Assembly: GCF_964340395.1 (NCBI RefSeq)
Contig: NC_135550.1
Span: forward strand, 7,670,101 to 7,734,100
Direction of reading: 5' to 3'
DNA length: 64,000 nt
Source: Glandiceps talaboti
Taxonomy: Eukaryota > Hemichordata > Enteropneusta > Spengelidae
In this document: positions 42,001 through 54,123 of the stretch, piece after piece
How the letters are laid out: every line of letters starts with the position of its first letter
How positions within the stretch are numbered: position 1 is the first letter of the stretch
Notes under the pieces: generated by a model
Told to the model about the DNA's origin: nothing
What the model saw: only the letters and a program-made list of their open reading frames with translations
The model's database searches: none
Made by a program: the position numbers and the translations under genes

Positions 42001-45000
42001 ATCATTGGCGTTGAGATACCTATGTTGTATTAGTTATCATTTCTCAATGCATTGTGTATTATGATTTATTGCAGAAAGAGAATAGTCGTGGCTATTTGAC
42101 TAAAGGCGAATTAATGCAAGAGGCACAACCGCTCTGTGAAAAATCATTCTCTCGAGTAAGTTGATTCCTAATCATGTGATACACAGTTCAAGTTCTATCA
42201 ATAGCCTTGGTTGCTGACAAGACTTGGAATGAGCAATGTTTTCGAAAGTGATGTCACAAGAGGGCATCCTACATGAAGAAAAATTAGTGCTGAAAGCACA
42301 TGGTAGTACATGAAGTAGTCAACAATATATTGCTAGAAACAATTCTATGTGTTCGCAAATATTAAGTGATGTGTAAGTAATAAGTTAACTGAATGCTTTG
42401 AATTGTTGAGAATGCAGTCCCAAAACACGGGGTAATTGTTTTTTATCAATGGAGGTTATACTACTCAACATTATTGCCTGCACTTCAGGTCCAAAAACTG
42501 CTAGTGAACAGTGCTCCCAGTGTTCAAACTATAAATTCTGTTGTCTTTCTGATAACTGGATTATGGTGTATTCAACCTAGTTCTGAATCATTGCTTGTTA
42601 GCTAAACTAAAATTAATCTGTTTCAACCTGTCAGCTCTAGCTATCTTACAAGTTTCATGTAATGTCACTTTTCCCCGCCACTACGAAGAGAGTGATGTTT
42701 GGAATTGTTTTATCTAGCTCTGTTAGTTCATCTGCTGTTATAATTCTAATCATGATATGACTTGTTACATGTTTACAGCCTGATCCTGGATGTCGATATA
42801 CAGCCTGGTCATCTATGGGTACACTAATCAAGAAGGGATTGATAGTTAAAGATTCCAGTCCAGCCAAGTAAGTAGTGGTACATTTTGTTGTCATGTTGCA
42901 TTCAGTGCTATCTAGGGTTGATTACAAATGACATCACCAATATGCAAATGTTCACAAAATATGCAAATGTGAACAGACCTACACAAATGACATCACGTCA
43001 CAGACATGCACACAGCATCCTACATATAATAATTACTGTGTCTGTGACTTTATTTAAATCCAGTTTTTCCCAACTTGCAGTTTTGTGTACAAACAAGTAC
43101 CCCCTGACAGAGACTCCTAGAGTAATGACTTGTCAGGGATGACGACTCACACAGAGCCCACAGATGCTTTGTTGCATGGCCTGGGTGACTCCAGGTTATC
43201 TTGTGGGACTGACTATAAAAGCTGTAATGGTTCCACAGCAACATGGAATGCAGCTTGCAGCATAGCCCTGCCACGCAGTCCCAAAACCTGAATGGGTTCC
43301 TGTGGAATTGTGTGTGATTGCATTTTAATTTATGTGTGTATTTGTCTGCATAAAAAGAAAATCACAGGGAGCAATTCCAAGTACAAAAAAAAGTTGTACA
43401 TTTCAGAATAGAAAAGGCAGCCAGGTTCAATCATACATTTGTTGCTCACCACACCTTTTTTGTCAATTTGTAGGTACAGTCTGACTGATAGTGGATGTAT
43501 GTTGGCAGACAGGTTACAATCAGTTGTTACAGCACCGTCCAGCAGTGTTGCCAATCCATCATTTACTGTCACAAGTTCATCACGTCTTCCAGATCACACA
43601 TCAACTGATGAGTCAGGGAAATCATGTTATAGCCAGGACAAGGACCAGGATATGATGTATGTATATGTACAAAGCTAGCATTTCCGGCAGTCTGTCAAAG
43701 TACAAGTAATATCTCCAAAAGTCTTGATAGAGTAGTAGCTATTATAAAATGATTGCAAGGAGTCAATGCAGAACACAGAAACTTATCAAGAACTGCATGG
43801 TTTGGTGTTAGAATATCACATATATAACAAGTATGCAAACTATGTCCTAAATATTCAATTACAAATGTACAAATGATATCACAAGTGCAAATTGTCACAG
43901 ATATGTAAAAGATATCACAAACATGCAAATGATATCACAAGTATGCAAATTATGTCTCAAATATGCGAACAATATTACAGATCTGCAAACTATCACAAAT
44001 ATGCCACAAATGTGCACCTTATATTACAAATATAGAAATATCAGTATGCAAATTATATCACAGATATGCAAAATACACCACAAATTTGTAATCAGTGAAG
44101 CAAACAAACTTACTGACTGATTACTGCTTGTACTGTACAAATAGATACTAATATTATATCATATTTTTGATATATGTTAGTGATGATTCATCATGTCACA
44201 CCGGTACACAAAGTTATGAAGACATGAGGCAAGACAAGATGACAAAGAAACTTGAATACTGGTATGTTGATGATGATGGTAATGATGTACAGTATAAAGA
44301 CAAAGCAGCCATCCTCATTGATGGTAAGTCGGAATGCAGACATTTTTAAACAAAACTTGTCATTCTTTAGTGTCAACATTTGATGTGAGAAAAAGATCAA
44401 AGTGATGCTGACAGTCTCTTTAGTTGCAGTAATAGCTTTGTCTTTGTTCCCATTATCAGAAAGACAAAAGATTTTATAGTTTGGCCACTATGAGTGCTGT
44501 TAAGAAACTATTGGACCAGAATGAGTCAAAACATTCCACTAACATTGTTTCTAATAACATAATTTTTAGGAACTCAGAGTTGTTTTAGCTATATATTGCT
44601 GACTTCTTCATGTACTGCCATGTCATTGTAACCCTTCACTTTCCCTTAAATGGGGTGCTGTCTTGTGACGACTCTTGCAAATATGACTACAAGGTCACGG
44701 TAACTAGAATATGGTGTGTTGAATATTCTGACAATTCAAATTTCTCTGGTCTCACCAGGCTCCCCTCCCCCTCCCCATATTAAACAGATCATTCAAGACC
44801 ATGCATAACAGATCCAATGTTAGGCCTTGCTTTAAAGTAACCTTGACTTTGCAAGATGGTACATGGACGAGTATTTCTAAATGATTTTTTGTATCCAGGA
44901 TTGCTACTAATGTAACTGCCAATTTCATTTTTGTTTTGATATGTGTATTTATATTCCAGATGATATTGATATTGGGTTTCTGGTAAAGTGTAGAAAGTCA

Positions 45001-48000
45001 TCCTTGGTGGAATCTAACTTGCATTACAAGTTAGATAGTACCAGGAGTGGTTCTAGTCTCTACGTATATGCATATTTGCATAATGATGCATGTGATGAGA
45101 CATGCCCTCTAAGCATCTCTACAGGTATGTTACTATTTGACAAAATACAAATATTAAACCCTATACATTTTTCATGAACTCATGAAATTTCAAATGGCTT
45201 TTCTTACATGGATTTTATAACAGTTTTCCAACATATAGGCTGGCAGCTAATAACCATCTTTGTCTTCCATGATGACAACTTGCCGTATTCATAAATAAAT
45301 GTGCAATGAATGCAGAATTTCACTCTCAATTTCACCATTTGTTGTTTCTTATGTCGTAAGGTACAGCAAGTCTTAGTTCTGTGTCTACTACCTTTGACCT
45401 TCGACCTGACTCTCAACACAGTATTGCATCATCACAGATATCCAGGATGTCTGACGATACTACAACGACATCATCATCATCATCATCTTTATCATTGCCA
45501 TGTAGAGACTACAAAGCAGAGTTTATTTTTACACCTGGCAATTTTGATATTGTACTATGTGTTGACAACTGTGAAACAGCAGGGTGAGTTTATATCAAAA
45601 TATTGTATTACGGATATTTGAGTTTTGAATTTGCATAGTTAGTCTGAAAGATCTAGTTGTTGGTCCGCCTATATGTAACCATTCGTTACACCTATAATAT
45701 TACATAAGCAGAAACAATGACAGATCTTTAGGCTCCGTCCATAGTTTATGTAACCAAGGAGATGGGCATGGTGGATGTCATCCTCTATACTTATACTGGT
45801 ACTGTGTATTTGTAGTAGATTTTATTGAATGGGTAATACGGAAGGTGTAATTATTACCTATGTTGATTACTTGCATTGGTATATGTGCATACTATTGGTA
45901 ATTGCACTGGAAAAATTTTGTGAAATACTTGCATGCAAATGTGCCTGCAATTGTTCCACGTAAATACGATCATGTGTTCCTGCACTTATATGTATATTTC
46001 TATAATTTGCTGTTTTGGATAAACGTAAAAACAATGATTACAACAAAATATTATATTATCCAGGACAGTACCATCATGTGGCAGTTTAGAAACAGTTTAG
46101 AAGCAGTTTAGAAGCAGTTTAGAAGCAGTTTAGTAGCAGTTTAGAAGCAGTTTAGTAGCAGTTTAGAAGCAGTTTAGTAGCAGTTTAGAAGCAGTTTAGA
46201 AGCAGTTTAGTAGCAGTTTAGAAGCAGTTTAGTAGCAGTTTAGTGGCAGTTTAGTAGCAGTTTAGAACCAGTTTAGAAGCAGTTTAGAAGCAGTTTAGAA
46301 GCAGTTTAGTGACTCTGGGGGAATAATATTTGCACTCATCATGCTTGCAAATGATTTCTGCTGCACTTCAATTTTGCTATGCTCAGGAAAGTACAGCAGC
46401 AGAGAACACAACAAGCACTTCTTAAATACTCTGAGTACAGTACACTGGCACTCAAGCATAATGGGGTTCTGTCATGGTGTAGAGTAATTGCCAAGAACTT
46501 TAAGGTACATTTTTATTCTGGAGCAGAAACCTTTATTGCATTCCTCTTGCCTTGTGGTATGCTACACTGTAATACAGTCAGTGAGTGTACAGGAATACAT
46601 TCAAAGCTTTGTGCCTATAAATACAACCAGTGCAGCTCTTTCATTTTAAAAGCTTCTAGTAAACTGTTGCTGGCCAGATGGAATCAAAACCAAAAATAGC
46701 TACAATGGTTGTTACGGTGAGATAGAAATGTCCTCTGATATTTGTTGTATTATACACTGTCATATACTATTAGTACTTATGCTGTAATGAAATGTTGACA
46801 GGGGTGCTGGTAGCATGAAGAAGACTCTGTTACCAGAACTTAAAAAGAATGGTGTTAATTGTGAAGTGAGAAAATTACAGGTCGGTGATTTCCTGTGGGT
46901 TGCCAAGGAACGAATCCAGCCCAAACCAGGTTAGTATAAAAAGTTGATACCAGTATATCTATTACTGTGGATAATGTGCTATGATACAAACTGAAACTAA
47001 GGTGATAGATTACACAATTGCAGTGGGTGATAGCAGTGCCTTGGTTATGTGCATATAATCACCCTGTAATCAAGATAGTGTAAACACTGAATAAGGTTAA
47101 ATGTGCCACCACTTGGGGAAAACTCACTATTAGAAATGTCACCATTCAAAATGTCCTCCCTACCAGTTTATTGCTTAGTGTTTAAATCACATGATAAAAT
47201 GTAGATGATACACTATATTTCATTCACATAATAAAATCTTGCTTGTATAATGTTGTAATTTTCCCAATTGTGCCTTCAGATAAACTTAAAATATTGATCT
47301 AAGATTACTGACTCTATGAGTTATGTTATTACAATATACTCCTGGCAGAAGTCAGAATGGTAGTAGGGTGGGTAAGCATATCACCAGTACATGAATACTG
47401 AGAGATGTAATGTTTTTTTAGGTCAACTTCAAATGCCAGTAGCACGGGAACTAGTTTTGGATTACATTATAGAACGCAAACGAATGGATGACTTGGCTAG
47501 CAGTATTATGGATGGCCGATTTAAAGAACAGAAGGTTAGTGCAAGTGTAATAGAATAAGTTTTCTACAGATTCATATCTGTGTCCACTATTTGCACTGTT
47601 TAGCATTACAGTTAACAGTGACGTAGATAAGGGCCAGTAGCTGGGAAAAACAAGTGGCTTCTCTGCAACTTATTGTTGGCTACCTTTTCAGGAATTTGTT
47701 TAAGAATTTTTTGTTTCAACAAGTACATTTTCATCAGTAAACAGATTCTTGAATCTGATTGGTAGATGTTACAACCTCATTGTCATATTTGACCAGCTAC
47801 TTTTTAAAGTTAGTTACATCTTTGGTTAATAGGGAACTTGCAAACCTGCCATGTTGAATGGCGTGTATGATATTGTGTATGAGACAGTTCTCATGTTTTT
47901 TATTTTTGTCATCATTACAACAGTTTCGTCTCAAGAACTGTGGACTACGGAAGCCTATATACTTAGTAGAGGATTTTGGTTGTAGTCAGCATTTGAGTAT

Positions 48001-51000
48001 CCCTGAGGCAACTCTACATCAAGCCATAGTGAATACACAGGTATCTGCTACTACTGACACACCTTGTGGTTGACTTATAAATGGATAGTTATTATAGATT
48101 TACTGAAACCATAGTAACTTTAGAAGCGATAATGAAGGAGGGGGGGGGGGGGGTTCCAAGTTAATTTATTTTGTTTTGTTTTGATGCATGTTCATTTAGT
48201 TATTGTTATTGCGGGATGTCAAGTTGATTATGTGAGAAACACTGGTGGATTTTACCAAAAAACACTGCACCACCTGTTCTGTAAGATATCCTACCTGTCT
48301 ATGTTAGACTCAATGTCCTCTATTCTTATTTATCAATGTCCCAAAACGGTCCTACAAGGATGGCAAACCTTACACAGGGGTTTACATACAAATGCATGAA
48401 TTTATCTCACAGAAATATATCAAAGATATTGTATACCATAATAGTATTAATATGCTGTTACTGTGCAAGCCTTACACAGCACTTTACTTAGTGGATTTTG
48501 AATGAAAACGCTACCATGTGCAGGAATACATGGTGTCTATACTGACCTTTAGAAAAACAGTTTTTACATTTTCATAAAAATGAAATATTTTATTCCAGTT
48601 TATACACTTTAATTATCAAACCATTATGTTTTCTCCTAACCACCATAGGTCCATTTTGTGTCCTTTACCTACAGGTGATAGATGGTTTTCATATCAAACA
48701 TACACATGAACTAAAGGAGTCTGTAGCATATGTGACTGTAATGACAAGATATCTACAGAGTCTCTATTTAGTAAGTATATCTCTAAGTCTTCAATCATTT
48801 TGAGAGATTTATCACGACTTTTACAACAAAATTCTTGATAGAATCTGAGATTTGAGTGAACCCTAGTCACACTGTATTTGTGGAAAGTAATGATTTATTA
48901 CATTGATTGAACCTTTGTACGACCAACCAATCAATCAATCAATCAATCAATCGATCAATCAATCAATTAATTAACCAACCAATCAATCAACCAATCAATA
49001 TCAACCAATCATACAAGTATAAAGTTGGCAAATCTACATACAAAACCCTACCCCTACTAAACTCAGATGGGGTGGGAATGCCCAATTTGGTTAATCAGGC
49101 ATACTCACCCCATCAGTTTGTTATTCATGAAGTTTATTTTAACACCAATTCAAAAGTATGACTTTGAGAGACTGACACCTTTCCATGCTTCAGAAAAGTT
49201 TCTGAGCTGTTCTACTAAATATTGCTACTCCTACCACTGTGACAGCCTCATTGTATCTAAGTTCTGATCCTTTTTAGTAAAGATTGTGTCAACATTTGCA
49301 GTGGTTGGCAAGACGTGGACATTCTTGTGTTATTCCTGATAAAAAAGCATCATGAGCCTGTCTAGGGTACCTGTTTTGTAAGTTTCCACACAATAGCACT
49401 GTGCTGCCTGCAAAAGCACATCCCAGGGGAGGGCAGACTAAAGTAATAACAGCTCTTGCTGATGATAAAGCTTCTTTTTTTTTAAAATTTTTTTTTAAAT
49501 TTTTGTGCTGGGAATTCCTCCCAGCGAGTTTCTGTTATGCAGACAAATACACACAAACAAACAAACACAAATGCTACAGAGAGCCATTCGGGTTTGGGAC
49601 TACGTGACAGGGCTATGTAGCACGCTCTATATCACGTTACTGTGGAACTGTCAAGGCTTTCCCAGTCAGTCCACAGGCTATCCCAGAGTCACCCAGGCCT
49701 GGCAAACATAGCACCTGCGGGCTCCATGTGAGTAATTGTCCCCGACTTTTCGAGTCATTACTCCAGGAGTCCCCCCCAAATTCGCACTCGTCTGATGATA
49801 AAGCTTTACACAGACGAAAACTACAATAGATGTGTGAACAAATCTCCTGATTGCTAAGTTCGGAGAAAAAAATATTGGTTGTGGTTGTGACATGCTATTG
49901 TGCTGAGGTAAGCTTAGTAGGGGCAGTAGGTGATATGCATATTTGAGCCAATAAATACTGCCCTCTAGTGGTGGTAAAGATTCACTTTTGTAAATACAGT
50001 CTTCTCTCACCATGTATTGATACTACTAGGAAATAGTAGGAAACTTACACCTAACACTAACACTAACAAGTTTGCTTGTATTTTGTTGTAGGACAAAGCA
50101 CTGTCTTGTTGTCGTAAGGAAGATATAGAGACTCAGCAAAGTGTTAGCACTGGTCACAATGTATTGATGACATTCACAGAGTTCAATGAGAGTGCTGTCA
50201 AGAATAAGGTAAGCAGTGCATGCACTGTCAAGAATAAGGTAAGAAGTGAGTGCACTCAAGAATAAGGTAAGAAGTGTGCAGTCAAGAATAAGGTAAGAAG
50301 TGAGTGCAATCACGAATAAGGTAAGGAGTGTGCAGTCAAGAATAAGGTAAGAAGTGAGTGCAGTCAAGAATAAGGTAAGGAGTGTGAAGTCAAGGATAAG
50401 ATAAGAACTTAGTGAGTGTGCAGTCAAGAAAAGGTAAGTAGTGAGTATGCCACGGTTTTGCAAATAATTGTACTATTATAGAGCATTTCTTGTAGTTTTG
50501 AGAATTCAAAGACTTTCCAGTCATTCTATTTCCAGTGTTTCATTGCACAATGTTATTATTTATTGCAGGCAATGACAGTTACTGAAATGTTTGCCAAACA
50601 ATTGATGCAAGTTAGTGGTTTGTCTGCAGAGAAAGCTAAGTCAATTCTGGAGAAGTACAGAACACCAAAACAGTAAGTCATCTAACGACTGTTATTCAGA
50701 CAGATGTCACTTTAAAAGAGACCAAAAGATTGTCATCACTAGAGGGCAGTATTCCTTCAAAAGGTCATTGAACTTCTGATAGTAATCACTACATGCTACA
50801 GGGCAGTATTCCATGAAAAATTTACATATTAAAGTTCCATCACTAGAGGGCACTATTCCTTGAAAAGGTTTACACATAAATTGTCATGAAACAAGAGGAC
50901 AGTTTTAAAAGGTTTACTGTTTCAGTTTATGACTAATAATTCTTTCATTTTAGGCTAATAGCAGCTTATGACGATTGCTACAGTACTGAACAGAGGGAGA

Positions 51001-51367
51001 AACTTTTATCATGTTTGAAATATGGCAAGACGAAACGGTAAGATGTATAATGTACCTCAAAGAATAAATTGAGAAGTGGTGATTCCACTTACAACCAATC
51101 CTGTACATGTTTAGTCATATGCAATGGGTAACACTGAAGTAAACCACTTTCTCTATGTGCTACACTCATTTAGAGCATTCATATCAAGTGTAAAAGTATA
51201 CTTTTTCAATTGGTTTATTTACAAGCCTAGCATGTGGCCTTTCCAATGTGGTCAATTAGCAAATGAAACAGTATACTTTTACACTTGATATGGATGCTAT
51301 TAATAATTGTGGTACATACAGAAAACGCTTTACTTTGGTGTTATGGGTTGTACTTATATATATATAC

Positions 51368-51398
<31 letters not shown>

Positions 51399-51663
51399 TG
51401 CATAAAATACTCTATAGCATATTTACAACGCTTTCACTTGTCTAAATAATTCGTAAATCATGTACATGTACTTACAGTAGTGATGCATTCCAGTCATCAT
51501 ATACTCAAATTCAATCTGACACTCATTTTATATGCACACCTGAATTTTACATTATTACATTTTCATTCACATTTTGTTATTTTGTGTTGTTTTCAGAAAT
51601 ATTGGACCTGCACTGAGTAGAGCAGTTCATCAACTCTACAACACTTATGGTGCCCTTCAATAA
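39071..51663 (+). CDS. MUS81: Crossover junction endonuclease MUS81
   Basis: This is the catalytic subunit of the nuclear MUS81-EME structure-specific nuclease, which cuts stalled forks and recombination intermediates. Exons: 39071-39205, 40239-40356, 40718-40881, 41614-41724, 42075-42155, 42779-42867, 43474-43656, 44181-44323, 44960-45124, 45361 (or 45367)-45583, 46802-46929, 47422-47534, 47924-48040, 48675-48770, 50092-50208, 50569-50672, 50954-51037, 51597-51663. Phases match; about 745 aa against 551 in human. N-terminal HhH ([36 protein letters not shown]), winged helix ([31 protein letters not shown]), ERCC4 nuclease with [17 protein letters not shown] and KFRLKNCG, then C-terminal (HhH)2 ([18 protein letters not shown]). 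The catalytic GDXnERKX3D motif is intact. The start is the first in-frame ATG upstream of the conserved [11 protein letters not shown]. The extra length lies mainly in exons 43474-45583. Confidence 0.96.
39627..40092. repeat. Local duplication in MUS81 intron 1
   Basis: A block of about 165 bp containing CCAGTTCCTGCCTATCACAG is present at 39627-39795 and again at 39931-40092, same orientation. A shorter third trace (CCAATTTCTTTTTAAATCAT) follows near 40100. Confidence 0.85.
40641..40697 (+). pseudogene. Intronic copy of a MUS81 exon segment
   Basis: These 57 bp match 40741-40797, inside the third MUS81 exon, with one mismatch. The copy sits in the preceding intron, 43 bp before the original, without a good acceptor of its own. 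In the exon's reading frame it runs into a stop shortly after, so inclusion would probably break the protein. Confidence 0.85.
41011..41056 (-). ncRNA. Hammerhead-ribozyme-like motif (Penelope-element type)
   Basis: The minus strand reads CTGATGATGAAGTCC, TTAGTGAGA, GGACGAAAGC. This gives the hammerhead boxes CTGATGA and GAAA with a GTCC/GGAC stem II. An extra TGAA separates box 1 from stem II and no convincing stem I was found, so activity is doubtful. Penelope-like retroelements are known to carry hammerheads, and this may be such a relic in a MUS81 intron. Confidence 0.4.
41771..41894. mobile_element. Foldback MITE family 1, copy 4 (MUS81 intron)
   Basis: It carries GGAAAATGCTTGTGACCTAA and CATATTTTCCTTGGCTGAAC as inverted arms and ends TTGGGGAATAACATC. 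It lacks the long head seen in copies 2 and 3. Confidence 0.8.
43100..43400 (+). mobile_element. SINE-like dispersed repeat, copy 1
   Basis: About 290 bp matching the reverse complement of 49490-49800: GGCCTGGGTGACTC, GTTCCACAG, CATAGCCCTG, GTGTGTATTTGTCTGCATAA and an A-rich end. It has no ORF. The size and A-rich end suggest a SINE; no A/B box was assigned. Confidence 0.65.
43830..44095. repeat. Degenerate minisatellite of about 20 bp
   Basis: Decayed units around ATGCAAATGATATCACAA recur in a MUS81 intron. Confidence 0.7.
46081..46310. repeat. 11 bp minisatellite
   Basis: About 21 copies of GCAGTTTAGAA (variants GTA, GTG) in a MUS81 intron. It abuts, and seems to have replaced, the 5' end of the MITE family 2 copy that follows. 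Confidence 0.93.
46313..46472. mobile_element. MITE family 2, copy 2, 5' truncated
   Basis: Matches 13308-13494 through ATTTGCACTCAT, TTTCTGCTGCACTT, CAGAGAACAC and the end ATGGGGTTCTGTCATG. The outer left end is missing beside the minisatellite. Confidence 0.65.
48926..49012. repeat. (CAAT)n-type microsatellite
   Basis: Imperfect CAAT/CAAC tetranucleotides in a MUS81 intron. Confidence 0.9.
49490..49800 (-). mobile_element. SINE-like dispersed repeat, copy 2
   Basis: Inverse copy of 43100-43400 in another MUS81 intron. The A-rich end lies at the T-rich tract 49480-49503, beside a GGAATTCC palindrome (49511-49518). An AAAC microsatellite sits inside the copy. Confidence 0.65.
49958..49974 (-). 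promoter_or_regulatory. CTCF-like motif
   Basis: Minus strand CCACCACTAGAGGGCAG is a strong fit to the CTCF core. Its flank is identical over 20 bp to the site at 22222-22241. Confidence 0.55.
50198..50440 (+). repeat. Minisatellite that multiplies a MUS81 5' splice site
   Basis: The exon 50092-50208 ends GTCAAGAATAAG followed by GTAAG. The same junction then recurs about eight more times with spacing of 26-30 bp, so the intron begins with an array of donor-like sites. Using the second (after 50238) adds 30 nt in frame; using the third adds 28 nt more and shifts the frame into a stop. Confidence 0.93.
50730..50925 (+). repeat. Tandem block carrying CTCF-like motifs
   Basis: About four decayed copies of a unit of 50-60 bp. 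Two keep strong motifs (CATCACTAGAGGGCAG at 50735-50750 and CATCACTAGAGGGCAC at 50838-50853), two have lost them. Intronic to MUS81. Confidence 0.7.
51174..51298. mobile_element. MITE with about 29 bp TIRs
   Basis: AGCATTCATATCAAGTGTAA at the left is mirrored by TTACACTTGATATGGATGCT at the right; pairing continues through AAGTATACT. 125 bp in the last MUS81 intron. Confidence 0.85.
51362..51399. repeat. (CA)n microsatellite
   Basis: CA units in the last MUS81 intron. Confidence 0.9.
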
Positions 51664-52014
51664 ATCACTGTCAAAATATACTGGGAGGAGTGACATTTGA
51701 CTGCGGCATATCTCTAGTTAGTCAGCATGGTGCTATGCAATGACATGTAGGATTAACTTGTACCCAAATTTACAATGGTCAATTGATAAAAGTTGTAATT
51801 ATATATGTTATCTAGCAACATTATTATGTACTTTGTACCGAAGGAAATCTAAATTTAGCTGAATTATTTGCAGCAACTTTGTCCATTTCATTCATAGCCA
51901 TTCAGTTTTGTATCTACCTTCTTATGCACTGCCAGAGATATATCTACCAACCTGCCTTACAAACTGCCAAATATGTATTTACAATTATTTCTACCTCAGT
52001 TCTATTTTTTGAGA

Positions 52015-52020
52015 AATAAA
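52015..52020 (+). promoter_or_regulatory. MUS81 polyadenylation signal
   Basis: AATAAA lies 352 bp after the MUS81 stop, followed by T/G-rich sequence (GTTGTTACTGTGTTGTATG). It is the best candidate. Confidence 0.65.
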
Positions 52021-53647
52021 ATACAGTATAGAAATTGAAATGTTGTTACTGTGTTGTATGTTACTTTGATTCATGTGACATTATGGTTGTAGTACTGTCC
52101 ACAGGGACACGTAATCTTGACAACGAAAAGAGGATTTATATGAGTGAGTACCTATACAGATAAGAAATATGTGATGAAAAAATGTTAATTTGCATACAGA
52201 TTAGTTGGTACCGGACTTTTTGTTCCCTCTTTCTCCTTTTACCTACATAGCAGCATTTTTAGGCAATAATTTCTTCTGGACAGTAAATCCAACTTACTTT
52301 GGAATAGTAAATTAGAGCTGAATGCAACACTTTGATCTGTCTATTATTATAGACCTGATTTCATTATCAGTCGTTGATGTCCCAGAATCTTGGCGGAATA
52401 ATGTGTACAAAATTTATGTTAGTTGATATTCTTGGTTACCTGTTCATACTTGGTCTCTGATGTATTTTATTTATCCACCAAAACAAGCAAGTCAGAGTAA
52501 AAGTAGCAACATATTGGAATACACTCCGGTATTCCATATATTCACCCATACAAGCAAGATTGTGTGTCCCTGTCCAGGTCCAATGAGCATGGGTGGAGGT
52601 GGTGTGTGTGTGTGTGTGTGGGGGGGGGGGGGTACTACTAATATAAATTTCAAAGTCATGAAAACAAATTATCGTATCGGTATTAGTTTATTCATGGATA
52701 CATAGTTCTCAACTCAAACCTCTCATAATTCTGTTATAAGCTTTGTTAAAAGTCTTTATAAAATATAAAACACCAACAAACACAACCATGTCGCCTTTTA
52801 ATAAATTGTTCATGCAAATGAAATAGCAGAAGACATAGAATACCAGGACACCAAACGGTGCCTTACATTCATCACTGTGTCTTGACGAAGACATTGCCAT
52901 CACGTATACTTTATTCTGCGAAAAAAAAAAAAAAAAAGTCTTGGTGAAGATTTTGACATTGTTCAGTACGTACGTGTGTTACAGTCGACTGTGTTGCAAT
53001 GTGAATTAGCTCGAAATAGTGTTCAAAGTCTTGCTTACAACTTATCGGAGAACTATATTAAATTTTTGCAAAACTGATTCAAACTAAATAAAATTTACTC
53101 TAAATTCCAAGTTCGAATATATAAGCTTAGACATGGCTGGACAGCGACTACAACATGACATTCAAAACAGTTTCTAGTTTATGAGGGCGGAAAAATTTTC
53201 CGAAACATTTTGTTTAGTCACTGACGAAAAAGTGTTGCTATCAATTAAATTAGTGATACTGACAGTAAACCAATTAATATGTTCTAATTCCATTCCAATC
53301 TTGTGAATTGTAAGAAGTCGGGATAATCGACAGCCTGTCATTCTGTGGTATTAATCTTAATCAGAAAATATCAACCGCTCTATTGAATACTCACTACTAC
53401 TCTGGTTCGTGATGAATTATATGGGTTTCCACCGAAGCTATGCTGAATTTAGTGAAACCAGCTGATTATCACAATTTGGAAGGCTTGCAAAAATCTACAA
53501 TCTGAAATAAAAAAATGAACGTATTTTTCTATCAGCTACGGAAAAAAGGTTTCATAAAAATATAATGATACTTGGATCATGATAATCAATATGATTAATT
53601 GGAACAATTGCTATAGATTTTCCGACCGACCGACCAATCAATCAATC

Positions 53648-53704
<57 letters not shown>
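53648..53704. repeat. (ATG)n microsatellite
   Basis: About 19 perfect trinucleotide units preceded by short CCGA and CAAT runs. Confidence 0.97.
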
Positions 53705-53705
<1 letters not shown>

Positions 53706-54105
53706 CTAAATAAGTTATTGTCATTTATGGCAGTGCAGATCTTACCTTTGTGGATCAGCGTCAGAGGTCTACGTGATTTATCTGTCTTTTTGAAGGTGAA
53801 ATTGGTCGATACGGCTGAAAATGACCAACTATACCATATATGTTGTTAGCGTGAAAAATCAAACTGTACAGTGACCACCTCTCAGAAAAATATGTCACGG
53901 AATCAGCTCATTATTAGTGATGATGTTACAAATGATGCAGTCATACTGACAGGAGAATAACAGAACGCATTAGACTATCGAATGTTAGTAATGGAACGTA
54001 TTCTAATCACTTCTTATTGCTGATTGGTGGAAAGTTTGGACGCGTTATTGAAGTTCGAAATCATTAGTCAAAACTCGAACTCAAGCGCGAACACTCAAAT
54101 ACCAT

Positions 54106-54123
54106 CGCGCCCTCTGTGGTGGC
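54106..54123 (-). promoter_or_regulatory. CTCF-like motif
   Basis: Minus strand GCCACCACAGAGGGCGCG fits the CTCF core, in the intergenic stretch downstream of MUS81. Confidence 0.45.
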
